Below are positions 35,964 through 45,058 of a DNA stretch of 64,000 nucleotides, piece by piece. The notes under the pieces were generated by a model. The model searched no databases. It had not been told where the DNA came from and worked only from the letters and a program-made list of their open reading frames with translations. Within the stretch, counting starts at the first letter, position 1. Every line of letters begins with the position of its first letter. Location of the stretch: the NCBI RefSeq assembly GCF_026339935.1, contig NZ_JAPEPX010000001.1, positions 2,090,501-2,154,500 on the forward strand, in the 5' to 3' direction. This stretch comes from Streptomyces sp. NBC_01551 (GTDB lineage Bacteria; Actinomycetota; Actinomycetes; Streptomycetales; Streptomycetaceae). The position numbers were made by a program, and so were the translations under genes.

Positions 35964-36730
35964 TCGCGGGCGAGGGCGGCCGCCGTGGCCCGGGCGAAGG
36001 CCTTGGGGTTGTCCAGCATGATGTTGTGCCCGCAGTCCGGGACGGGGACGACGGCCACGCCGGCCGCCTCCAGCGCCTCGGCCCCCGCGAGCGGCCCGTC
36101 CGCCTCCGGGAGCAGGTAGGTGCGCGGGATCTTCAGCTCCAGCAGCAGCTCCCGCATGGTGGGCGTGGTACCGGCGGCGAGGTGGACCGCGGTGCGGTGC
36201 AGGGCGGCACGGTCCGCCAGCCGCATGGTGGACCACCAGTGCGCGCCGACCCGGTCGCGGACCTCGGCCCAGCCGCCTGCCAGGAACTCCTCCTCGGTGT
36301 AGGAGGCGATCCCGCTGCTGCCGACGGCGGCGGGGACCGGCGGCGCCGGGTCCAGGTTGGCGTCCACCAGCACCAGGCGGGAGACCAGCCGGGGATGCCG
36401 GGCGGCCAGCACGATGGCCACCGCGCCGCCCATGCTGTGCGCGATGACCTCGGCTCCGTCCGCGCCGGCCGCGTCGAGCGCCTGGGCCAGGGCGTCCGCG
36501 TGCGCCTCCAGGGTGTACGAGAACGCCTCGGGCCGGTCGCTGTGCCCGTGCCCGAGCAGGTCGACCAGCAGCGAACGCCGGCCGACCAGCAGCGGGTGCA
36601 CGGCGCTCGCCGCGAAGTAGGCGGGCGAGGTCGAGCCCAGCCCGTGCAGGTACACGCGGGCGGGCTCCGCTCCGGGCAGTTCGACCCAGCGGATCCGGTC
36701 GCCTTCCGGTGTCACGACGGCGTTGTGCAT
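35960..36730 (-). CDS. Alpha/beta hydrolase
   Basis: A 256-residue hydrolase. The oxyanion motif is 'YLHGLGSTSPAYF', the nucleophile elbow is 'VIAHSMGGAVA' (Ser), and the C-terminal catalytic His is in 'VPDCGHNIMLDNP'. The fold covers the whole protein, and it is soluble and cytosolic. Substrate is unknown; the family includes esterases, lactonases and epoxide hydrolases. It is divergent from the phosphopantetheinyl transferase gene (87-bp gap), a pairing that does not by itself indicate function. Confidence 0.88.
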   Translation of the reverse strand: MHNAVVTPEGDRIRWVELPGAEPARVYLHGLGSTSPAYFAASAVHPLLVGRRSLLVDLLGHGHSDRPEAFSYTLEAHADALAQALDAAGADGAEVIAHSMGGAVAIVLAARHPRLVSRLVLVDANLDPAPPVPAAVGSSGIASYTEEEFLAGGWAEVRDRVGAHWWSTMRLADRAALHRTAVHLAAGTTPTMRELLLELKIPRTYLLPEADGPLAGAEALEAAGVAVVPVPDCGHNIMLDNPKAFARATAAALARD

Positions 36731-36817
36731 GGTGGGAGTCCCCCTGGTATCGGTGCGGTGGAAAGGGCAAGCATCAGAGACAACCAGCGCGTCAACCGCC
36801 TCGTCTACCCTCAGCGG

Positions 36818-37516
36818 GTGACCGAGTACGTGAACCAACTCAGCGGCGACACACCCCTGATCGGCGCTCCTCCGGTCGGCACGGACATCACGGTGTGGTC
36901 CCTGGACACCACACTGGCCGCGGTCGGCGGGCTCCGGGTCGAGGAAGCGCTGCCGATCCTGGACGCGGCCGAACGGGAGCGGGCGGGGCGGCTGGTGCGG
37001 GCCGGCGACCGGCAGCGGTACCTCGCCTCGCACGTCGGGCTGCGGGTGCTGCTCGGCGGATACCTGGGGCTGGCGCCGGAGAAGGTCGCTCTGACGCGGG
37101 AGGACTGCCCGTGCTGCGGCGCTCCGCACGGCCGGCCGGCTGTGGTCGGGGGCGGGGTCCACTTCTCGCTGTCGCACAGCGGGGACCTGGCGTACTTCGC
37201 CTTCGCGGCGGCCGCGGTGGGGGTCGACGTGGAGGCCGTCCCGACCCCGGCGGCGGTGGCGGACGTGGTGGGTTCGCTGAACCCGGCGGAGAGCGCCGAG
37301 CTGACCGCGCTGCCCGAGGAGCAGCGGCGGGTGGCGCTGGCGCGGGTGTGGTCGCGCAAGGAGGCGTACCTGAAGGCGACGGGGGCCGGCTTGGCGCTGG
37401 GGCTGACCGAGCCGTACGTCGGGGCGGGGCCGGCGCCGGCGGTGGTGCCGGGGTGGGTGCTGCTGGATCTGGCGGCGCCTGTGGGGTACGCCGCCGCCGT
37501 TGCCCTCCGGGGGTGA
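36818..37516 (+). CDS. Sfp-type 4'-phosphopantetheinyl transferase
   Basis: A 232-residue enzyme that transfers phosphopantetheine from CoA to carrier-protein serines of polyketide, peptide or fatty-acid synthases. The Mg-binding pair is in 'VGVDVEAV' (Asp137, Glu139) and the second signature is 'WSRKEAYLKATGAG' (Lys181, Glu182, Lys186). 'HFSLSHSGDLAYFA' is also typical. A 'CPCC' cluster near residue 98 is common in actinobacterial members. The start is GTG 36818 or GTG 36830; neither has a clear Shine-Dalgarno. No biosynthetic cluster adjoins, so it probably serves synthases encoded elsewhere. Confidence 0.88.
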   Translation: MTEYVNQLSGDTPLIGAPPVGTDITVWSLDTTLAAVGGLRVEEALPILDAAERERAGRLVRAGDRQRYLASHVGLRVLLGGYLGLAPEKVALTREDCPCCGAPHGRPAVVGGGVHFSLSHSGDLAYFAFAAAAVGVDVEAVPTPAAVADVVGSLNPAESAELTALPEEQRRVALARVWSRKEAYLKATGAGLALGLTEPYVGAGPAPAVVPGWVLLDLAAPVGYAAAVALRG

Positions 37517-37547
37517 ACCGGACGCCGCCGGGGCGTGCCCCGGGCCT

Positions 37548-37642
37548 GCGCCTCGATCGCCGGCGGGGCTGGAGGCTTCGGTGCGGCGCCGTTGCGGGGG
37601 CTCCGCCCCCGGACCCCCGCGCCTCAAACGCCGGCGAGGCTG
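37548..37642. repeat. Second copy of the 'GCGCCTCAAACGCCGGCGAGGCTG' intergenic element
   Basis: The 24-bp unit occurs at 37548-37571 (with three to four changes) and 37619-37642 in the same orientation, with a GC-rich hairpin (GGGGGCTCCGCCCCC) between. The 37619 copy matches that at 1144-1167 exactly over the 22-bp core. It fills most of the 245-bp gap before the GNAT gene. Confidence 0.75.
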
Positions 37643-37761
37643 ATTTTGCCGCCGGGGCTGTTTTGCCGCAGGGGCTGAATATTGCGCGGGCGGGGCTGAG
37701 GTCGCCACGCTGTGCGGGAAACGCGGTCGTTGCTCGTCGCGGGGCCATTATCGTGACGGCC

Positions 37762-38205
37762 ATGGACATCCGCCCCGCCCGTACCGTCGCCGACTTCCAA
37801 GCCGCGGAGGGGCTCTTCGACGGCCCCGCCCGACTGGACTGGTCCGAGCGGTTCCTCGCCTCGCAGGGTCACCTGATGCTCATCGCCTACGTCGACGACA
37901 TCCCCGCCGGCATGGTCTCCGGCGTCGAGATGACCCACCCCGACAAGGGCACGGAGATGTGCCTGTACGAGCTCTCCGTGGACGAGGGCTACCGCCGGCG
38001 CGGCATCGGACGCGCCCTGACCCTGGCCCTCGCCGACGAGGCCCGGGCGCGCGGGTGTTACGGCATGTGGGTGGGCGTGGACACCGACAACGAGGCCGCC
38101 CTCGCCACCTACGCCTCCTCCGGCGCCGAGGACGAGGGCCTCTTCACGATGCGCGGCTGGGTCGTCACCCCGGAACACCCCGGGCAGGCGCCCCACCCCG
38201 GGTAA
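37762..38205 (+). CDS. GNAT-family N-acetyltransferase
   Basis: A 147-residue acetyl-CoA-dependent transferase. The acetyl-CoA loop is 'VDEGYRRRGIGRALTLALAD', and 'MCLYELSVDEGYRRRG' with 'TYASSGAEDEG' recall the AAC(3)-I aminoglycoside acetyltransferase layout, but this resemblance is not enough to predict resistance. The substrate-binding N-terminal part 'FQAAEGLFDGPARLDW' is short, as in AAC(3)-I. An in-frame GTG at 37753 is an alternative start. It is preceded by the dispersed repeat and stands alone. Confidence 0.82.
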   Translation: MDIRPARTVADFQAAEGLFDGPARLDWSERFLASQGHLMLIAYVDDIPAGMVSGVEMTHPDKGTEMCLYELSVDEGYRRRGIGRALTLALADEARARGCYGMWVGVDTDNEAALATYASSGAEDEGLFTMRGWVVTPEHPGQAPHPG

Positions 38206-38283
38206 CTCCCCCGTCGGCGTGTCGTGCGCCCACTCGGCGCACCCTCCGCGCGCCCGCGCCGCGCCTCGCCGAGCATCGGCCGC

Positions 38284-39474
38284 ATGACCGCATTCACCGC
38301 CCTGCTCCCGGCCGCCGCCCTGCTCGCGGCGGCCACCGCCCTGCCGCCCGGATCCGACGGCTCCGACGGCTCCGACGCCTCCGCCCACAACGCCGTCGCC
38401 CCGTACGTCGTGGTCCTCAAGGACACCGCCCGGCGGGCCCCGCTCCGCGCCCTCGCCGCCGAGGCGGCCGAGGCGGGCGACAAGGTCGGCGCCGTCTACA
38501 ACACCGCCCTCAGCGGGTTCGCGGTCCGTACCACGGCCGCCCGCGCCGCCGCCCTGGCCAAGGACCCGCGGGTGGCCTCCGTGGAGCCGGACGCGGAGTT
38601 CCGTACCAACGACACCCAGACCCAGACCTCCGCGCCCTGGCCACTGGACCGCATCGACCAGCGCGAGCTCCCGCTCGACGGTTCCTACGCGTACGCGACC
38701 AAGGCGCAGGGGGTCACCGCGTACATCGTGGACACCGGGATCAACACCCTCCACCAGGAGTTCGGCGGCCGCGCCCGGGCGGGCTACAACGCCGTGTTCA
38801 TGCAGTCCTCCGCCGACTGCAACGGCCACGGCACGCACGTCGCGGGAACCGTCGGCGGGGCCACGTACGGGGTGGCGAAGGGGGTCTCCCTGGTCGCGGT
38901 GAAGGTGGCCGACTGCCGGGGCTCGGGCAGTCTGTCGGACATCCTCAGCGGCCTCGAATGGCTGGTGAAGGACGCCGCCAAGACCCCCGGCACCCCGGCC
39001 GTCGCGAACATGAGCATGGGCGGGACCCCGAGCTTCGCCCTGGACTCGGCGGTCAGGCGGGCGGTGCGCGCCGGGATCACCTTCACGGTGGCCGCGGGCA
39101 ACGACGGCTCGAACGCCTGCACCGGGTCGCCGGCCCGCGTGCCGGAGGCCATCACGGTCGGCGCGACCGACGCCGAGGACCGGCGGGCCCCGTTCTCCGC
39201 CTACGGCCCCTGCGTGGACATCTCGGCGCCCGGCGTGGCGGTGACCTCGGCCTGGAAGGGCTCGCCCACGGCCCTCGCCCGGGCGACCGGGACCTCCATG
39301 GCCGCCCCGCACGTGACGGGTGTCGCCGCGCTGATCCTGGCGGGCGGCACGGCGAAGACCCCGGCCCAGGTCTCCGAGGCCCTGGCACGCGCCGCCCTGC
39401 CCGACCACATCACCGGCCTCCCGGCCGGCACCCCGAACCGGCTGCTGCACACACCGGCCGACGGGCGGCCGTAG
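38284..39474 (+). CDS. Secreted subtilisin-like serine protease (S8)
   Basis: A 396-residue exoprotease. A signal peptide (~1-20) is followed by an I9-type propeptide (~38-107, 'YVVVLKDTARRAPL') that acts as intramolecular chaperone. The catalytic triad is Asp150 ('IVDTGIN'), His182 ('NGHGTHVAGT') and Ser338 ('GTSMAAPH'). The oxyanion Asn is in 'AAGNDGSNACTG'. Paired Cys are placed as in proteinase K-like enzymes. ATG 38284 begins the signal peptide; an upstream GTG at 38224 would add an unlikely extension. It is followed by a long inverted repeat. Confidence 0.92.
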   Translation: MTAFTALLPAAALLAAATALPPGSDGSDGSDASAHNAVAPYVVVLKDTARRAPLRALAAEAAEAGDKVGAVYNTALSGFAVRTTAARAAALAKDPRVASVEPDAEFRTNDTQTQTSAPWPLDRIDQRELPLDGSYAYATKAQGVTAYIVDTGINTLHQEFGGRARAGYNAVFMQSSADCNGHGTHVAGTVGGATYGVAKGVSLVAVKVADCRGSGSLSDILSGLEWLVKDAAKTPGTPAVANMSMGGTPSFALDSAVRRAVRAGITFTVAAGNDGSNACTGSPARVPEAITVGATDAEDRRAPFSAYGPCVDISAPGVAVTSAWKGSPTALARATGTSMAAPHVTGVAALILAGGTAKTPAQVSEALARAALPDHITGLPAGTPNRLLHTPADGRP

Positions 39475-39497
39475 ACCTCACCAACCGGTCGGTATCC

Positions 39498-39530
39498 GAT
39501 GTGCCATCAGACCTGTTCTGATGGCACATC
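39498..39530. promoter_or_regulatory. Perfect 13-bp inverted repeat between protease and WxL-like genes
   Basis: GATGTGCCATCAG pairs with CTGATGGCACATC around a 7-nt loop, 24 nt after the protease stop and about 140 nt before the WxL-like start. It could be the protease terminator. However, it is less GC-rich than other terminators here and is followed by AATTTC, so an operator for the surface genes is also possible. Confidence 0.55.
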
Positions 39531-39670
39531 AATTTCTGTGCCCTTCACCCGAAAACAAGTCATTGACTTCTCATCACCGCGACGCGTCAATGTCGGCCAC
39601 CGCACCGGCTCGACCTCCTCCACACAGCGGGTGGGGGGAGGGGTTCGTCTGACGAAGGAGTCGCGACCCA

Positions 39671-40963
39671 GTGAGTACAACGTTCCGACGAAGAGTTCTG
39701 GCCGGGGCGGGCGCGTTGTCCCTGGCCCTGACGGGTGGCGTCGTGGCCTTGACGGGCACGGCGCAGGCCGCGACCAAGACCACAGCGGTGTTCGTGGAGT
39801 GCGACGCCCCGGCGCCGCAGCCCGACGGTTCGGGCAATCAGAACTTCACGGTGACCGTGCCGGACGGCGCGAAGGCCGGGGACGTCGTCCCGATCACGAT
39901 CGACCCGGGCGCCAGCCCGCTGATCCCGCAGTTCGCGGTGACCACCAAGAACACCACCAAGGTCGCCCTGCTCGTGGGCGGCTCCGCCCAGACGGTCACC
40001 GGCGCACCCGAGACGGTCACCGTCACCCCGGGCGTGCCCCTCGACCCGGGCCCGGTCACGGGCACCATCAAGATCCCGGACGGCACCGAGGGCCAGACGA
40101 TCGACGTCAAGCTCGACCAGATGGTGACCGACGCCGACCTCGGCGGCACGGTCTTCACCACCGTCTGCACGCCGAAGCCGCGCCCCAGCGCCGCGCTCGG
40201 CTCGATCGCCGTCGAGGCCCTGCCCAAGGACCCGGTCACCACGAAGCTGACGCCCAACAGCGGCAAGGCGGGCACCGCCGTCGTCGTCACCGGCGCCAAC
40301 TTCCCGGCCGGCCCGGTCACCTGTTCCGCGCTGCTCGCCGGTGTGGCCACCGGTGACGCCGGCACCGGCTCGGCGGCCGCGTCCGGCGCCGCCACCTGCA
40401 ACATCACGGTCACCAAGAAGGCCGACGCCATCAAGATCGACGGATCGATCACCCCGTACAAGGCCTTCGTGTACCTGGAGGACCAGGCGGGCGTGAAGAA
40501 CCCGGTCGACGTGGAGGTGCTGCCCGGACCGCTGGCCCTCGGCCCGAAGGACGGCCAGCCGGCCGTCAGCTTCGGCTCGGTCACCATCAACGGCAAGGCC
40601 CAGTCGGTGGTCGGCGTCTTCAACGCCGCGACCGTCCAGGACTTCCGCGGCGGCTCCCTCGGCTGGGACGTGACGGCGACGCGTACGCCGTTCCTGAACC
40701 AGACGACCGGCCACTCGATGGCGAAGGCGCAGATCGGCATCCAGCCGTCCTGCACCGTGACCAACCCGGACAGCCCGAGCACCTGCTCCGCGGGTACGCC
40801 CGGCGCGATCTCCGACACGCCGATGAAGGTGGCTTCCCAGGCCGCCGGCGGGGACGAGCTGACCGGTGGTGAGTTCGCCGTCGGCGGCGCCGGGATGATC
40901 CAGCTGCCGCCGTTCATGTTCGCCGACACCTACCAGACGGTCGTCACCTTCTCGATCGCCTGA
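39671..40963 (+). CDS. Secreted WxL-like cell-surface protein
   Basis: A 430-residue exported protein. The signal peptide ends at 'TAQA' (residue 33). The middle contains Ig-like/IPT-type beta domains ('LTPNSGKAGTAVVVTGANFP'). The C-terminal ~190 residues resemble a WxL domain: 'GGSLGWDVTAT' (Trp332) gives the first W-x-hydrophobic motif, followed by 'PLALGPKDG'-type and 'MKVASQAAGG' strands, but the second Trp is absent ('YQTVVTFSIA' ends the protein). In Firmicutes WxL domains bind the cell wall non-covalently and work with DUF916/WxLIP proteins; such a protein is encoded next. AAGGAG lies 11 nt before the GTG start. Confidence 0.72.
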   Translation: MSTTFRRRVLAGAGALSLALTGGVVALTGTAQAATKTTAVFVECDAPAPQPDGSGNQNFTVTVPDGAKAGDVVPITIDPGASPLIPQFAVTTKNTTKVALLVGGSAQTVTGAPETVTVTPGVPLDPGPVTGTIKIPDGTEGQTIDVKLDQMVTDADLGGTVFTTVCTPKPRPSAALGSIAVEALPKDPVTTKLTPNSGKAGTAVVVTGANFPAGPVTCSALLAGVATGDAGTGSAAASGAATCNITVTKKADAIKIDGSITPYKAFVYLEDQAGVKNPVDVEVLPGPLALGPKDGQPAVSFGSVTINGKAQSVVGVFNAATVQDFRGGSLGWDVTATRTPFLNQTTGHSMAKAQIGIQPSCTVTNPDSPSTCSAGTPGAISDTPMKVASQAAGGDELTGGEFAVGGAGMIQLPPFMFADTYQTVVTFSIA

Positions 40964-40983
40964 CCGGTCCGGCACGGCTCCAG

Positions 40984-41013
40984 GGTGGTGCGGCGCTCCG
41001 GCGCCGCACCACC
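40984..41013 (+). terminator. Hairpin between the WxL-like and DUF916 genes
   Basis: A perfect 13-bp stem (GGTGGTGCGGCGC with its complement) and a TCCG loop, followed by TTT, 20 nt after the WxL-like stop. It would reduce transcription into the partner gene, giving more of the surface protein than of the anchor. Confidence 0.85.
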
Positions 41014-41088
41014 TTTCCCGCTCTCCGCACCCGAAACGCGCTCTCCGCATCCGAAGAAAACGCCGCCCGTCCCGTCTGGAGACCGCCC

Positions 41089-42117
41089 ATGCGCACCCGC
41101 ACCTCCCTGTACGGTCTGCTCCTCGGCCTCCTCGTGCTGGGCTCGGGGCTGCTCCCGGCCGCCACCGCGACGGCCGCGGACAACGGCACCTGGGGCGTCT
41201 TCCCCACGCCCCCGGCCGGGGCGGCGATGACGGACCGCGCGTACTTCTTCCACCAGGGCGCCGCCGGGACCACCGTCAGCGACAGCGCGACGATCCTGAA
41301 CTCCTCCGACAAGGAGCTGACGTTCCAGGTCTTCGCCACCGATGCCACGAACACCCGGGCGGGCGGCGCCTTCGCGCTGTACCCGGTCGAGACGAAGCCC
41401 GAGGACGTCGGCTCGTGGGTCGCGCTGCCCCCGGAGGCCGCGACCACCGTCACCGTGCCGCCCAAGGGCCGCAAGGACATCCCGTTCACCGTGAAGGTCC
41501 CCGAGGACGCCACTCCGGGCGACCACGTCGGCGGGATCGTCGCCGTCAGCACCGTCGTCGAGGGCGTCCGGCAGGACGGCAAGGTCCAGGTCGGCGTCAA
41601 GCGCCAGGTCGGCGCCCGCCTGTACTTCCGGGTGCCGGGACCGCTGACCCCCGGTCTGAGCGTGGAGAACGTACGGGTCGACCGGGGCGCGCCGCTGGTG
41701 CCGTGGGTCAAGGACGCCCGCGCCACCGTCTCGTACTCCCTGGTCAACCGGGGCAACGTGGTGATCGGGCCGAAGGTGACGGTGTCCGCCGAGGGCCTGT
41801 TCGGGCGGGAGGTGCTGGACCGGCCGGCCCGCGAGCTGAAGCTGGTGCTGCTGCCCGGCCAGCGGATCGACCTGACGGAACCCTGGCCGGACGCCCCGCA
41901 GTTGGACTGGGTGAGCGTCAAGGTGGCCGCGGGGGCGGCGGCTTACCCGGATCTGGCCTCGGAGTCCGAGACCGGATTCGTCGCCGTGCCGTGGCCCGCG
42001 GCGGGCGCGGCCCTGCTGCTGGCCGGCGCCGGGATCGCCTTCCGGGTGCTGCGGCGCCGGCGCCTGACTACCGGAGAACAAGCGGAACCCGCCCCGGACT
42101 TGGCTGACGCCCGCTGA
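41089..42117 (+). CDS. DUF916/WxLIP-type membrane-anchored surface protein
   Basis: A 342-residue protein. A signal peptide (~1-29, ending 'TATAA') is followed by the two beta-sandwich modules of DUF916 (WxL-interacting, peptidoglycan-binding): 'NGTWGVFPTPP', 'DSATILNSSDKELTFQVFA', 'VPEDATPGDHVGGIVAVS' and 'VGARLYFRVPG'. A transmembrane helix near the C-terminus ('AAGAALLLAGAGIAFRVL') and a basic tail anchor it with the bulk outside the cell. In Firmicutes such proteins hold WxL proteins at the surface, and here one is encoded directly upstream, so the pair probably works together. Confidence 0.8.
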   Translation: MRTRTSLYGLLLGLLVLGSGLLPAATATAADNGTWGVFPTPPAGAAMTDRAYFFHQGAAGTTVSDSATILNSSDKELTFQVFATDATNTRAGGAFALYPVETKPEDVGSWVALPPEAATTVTVPPKGRKDIPFTVKVPEDATPGDHVGGIVAVSTVVEGVRQDGKVQVGVKRQVGARLYFRVPGPLTPGLSVENVRVDRGAPLVPWVKDARATVSYSLVNRGNVVIGPKVTVSAEGLFGREVLDRPARELKLVLLPGQRIDLTEPWPDAPQLDWVSVKVAAGAAAYPDLASESETGFVAVPWPAAGAALLLAGAGIAFRVLRRRRLTTGEQAEPAPDLADAR

Positions 42118-42189
42118 CCGGCGAGGGTGTCCCCCAGGGGACGGCGACGGCATTCGGCCATCGCCGCCGCAGGGGGGAAGGCACAGCGG

Positions 42190-43386
42190 ATGGCACGAGA
42201 ACACAGCGGGACCCGGCCCGACCCGTCGGCTCCCGCCGCCCTGGGCTTCGGGCTGCTGACCCGCGTCGAGGGCGCCCTGGGGACCGGAACCGCCGCCTAC
42301 GCGCCCGGCGACGGCTGGATACGGCTCACGCTGCCGCTCGCGGACGGCGGCCCGGCGCCCGTCACCGTGGACGTGCTCGCCGACGCTGCCCGGGCGCCGC
42401 ACGGGATCGCGTACCTGCTGCCCGGCGGCGGACTGAACTTCACCGCGGACTTCCTCACTGCGGGCAGCGCCCGTCGGGACGGCCTCGCCCAGCACCTGCG
42501 CCGCCAGGGCCTGCTCGTCGTCGGCGTCACCCCGCGCGAGGACGCCGCGACGGCCGCCGACGTCGGCGCCGGCTGGGGGCTCGCGGCGCACCGCCGGGAT
42601 CTGGCCACGGTGGTGGGCGCGCTGGACTCCGTACTGCGGCTGCCGTACCAGTACGTCGGGCACTCGGCCGGGGCCGCCCTCGCGCTGGACGCGGCCGCGC
42701 ACGACGAAGGGCCGCGGCTGCGCCGGGTGGTGGCCCTGGACACGACGGGCCCGTACGAGGGTGAGGCCGCGCTGCGGGCGGCCCGTACCCGGGATGCCTT
42801 CGCGGGCCTGCTCGCCCGGGGCACGTACGCCGTCGACCCGGGTCTCGCCCCGCTGATCGCCCGGGCGGTGACCGACCCGGCCGCCCCCTCCGCGGTGCCG
42901 TGGCCGCCGGATCCCTCGCTCCGGTTCACCGCCGCCGGGCTCGCGCATTTCGCGCTGATCCGGACCGCCTCCCTCCCCGGCGAGGCGAACTGGATCTACA
43001 CCCGGGGCCACAGCGCCGGCGACTACGCCTTCGGAGCCACCCCGGCCGAGGACCGGTTCTCCCTGGCCCACACCCCGGTGACCGCCTGGCACGCCGCCAC
43101 CGCCGCCCTGGGCAGCGGGCTGATCCCGGCCGCCCTGATGCGGGATCTCGCCGCCGTGTGGGCGGGGGACGGGACGACGTACGCGATCCCCTGGGAGCGG
43201 ATCGGCGCCGAGGTGGTGTGGGTCAACACCGAAGGGGGCCGCGGCCACGAGCCCGGCGGTGCGGAGCTGATCCGGGCGGGCGGCAACGACCGGGTGCGCT
43301 TCGCGGTCGTCCCCGGCTACGGCCACGGCGACGCGGTGTGGAGCGCCACGGCGGCCGAGGACGTCTGGTCCCTCCTCGGCACCTGA
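42190..43386 (+). CDS. Alpha/beta-fold hydrolase, substrate unknown
   Basis: A 398-residue soluble protein with an alpha/beta hydrolase core. The oxyanion region is 'AYLLPGGGLNFTADFL', the nucleophile elbow 'YVGHSAGAALALDAA' (Ser) and a likely catalytic His in 'VPGYGHGDAVWS'. A large helical cap (~residues 180-300) is inserted. No signal peptide is seen. GGGGGGAAGG lies upstream of ATG 42190; a GTG at 42127 would add 21 unconvincing residues. It follows the DUF916 gene by 72 bp on the same strand but need not be related. Confidence 0.82.
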   Translation: MAREHSGTRPDPSAPAALGFGLLTRVEGALGTGTAAYAPGDGWIRLTLPLADGGPAPVTVDVLADAARAPHGIAYLLPGGGLNFTADFLTAGSARRDGLAQHLRRQGLLVVGVTPREDAATAADVGAGWGLAAHRRDLATVVGALDSVLRLPYQYVGHSAGAALALDAAAHDEGPRLRRVVALDTTGPYEGEAALRAARTRDAFAGLLARGTYAVDPGLAPLIARAVTDPAAPSAVPWPPDPSLRFTAAGLAHFALIRTASLPGEANWIYTRGHSAGDYAFGATPAEDRFSLAHTPVTAWHAATAALGSGLIPAALMRDLAAVWAGDGTTYAIPWERIGAEVVWVNTEGGRGHEPGGAELIRAGGNDRVRFAVVPGYGHGDAVWSATAAEDVWSLLGT

Positions 43387-43411
43387 GCGGGCGCAAGGAC
43401 GGCATACGGAA

Positions 43412-43444
43412 CTCGCCCCCCGCGTGAGGGATGCGGGGGGCGAG
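43412..43444. terminator. Bidirectional terminator between the hydrolase and mmsA
   Basis: A perfect 12-bp stem, CTCGCCCCCCGC with its complement, around a 9-nt loop, placed between two convergent genes. Confidence 0.85.
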
Positions 43445-43457
43445 CGGCCGAGCCAGG

Positions 43458-43546
43458 GGTCAGCGGTCAGCGGTCAGGGGCCAAGGCGAGCGGTCAAGGC
43501 CGGCCGTCGAGGCGAGCGGTCAAGGCCCGCAGTCAAGGCCCGACCG

Positions 43547-43550
<4 letters not shown>
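43458..43550. repeat. Degenerate short repeats after mmsA
   Basis: A run of imperfect copies of GGTCAGC and AGCGGTCAAGGC lies between the terminator and the mmsA stop codon, which it reaches. It looks like slippage-derived simple sequence and shows no coding potential. Confidence 0.6.
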
Positions 43551-45046
<1,496 letters not shown>

Positions 45047-45058
45047 TGCCTTGCTCCT

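Noticed and set aside
37762..38205. Calling the GNAT gene an aminoglycoside resistance gene
   Set aside because: Only general layout is shared; substrate residues cannot be confirmed and there is no resistance context.
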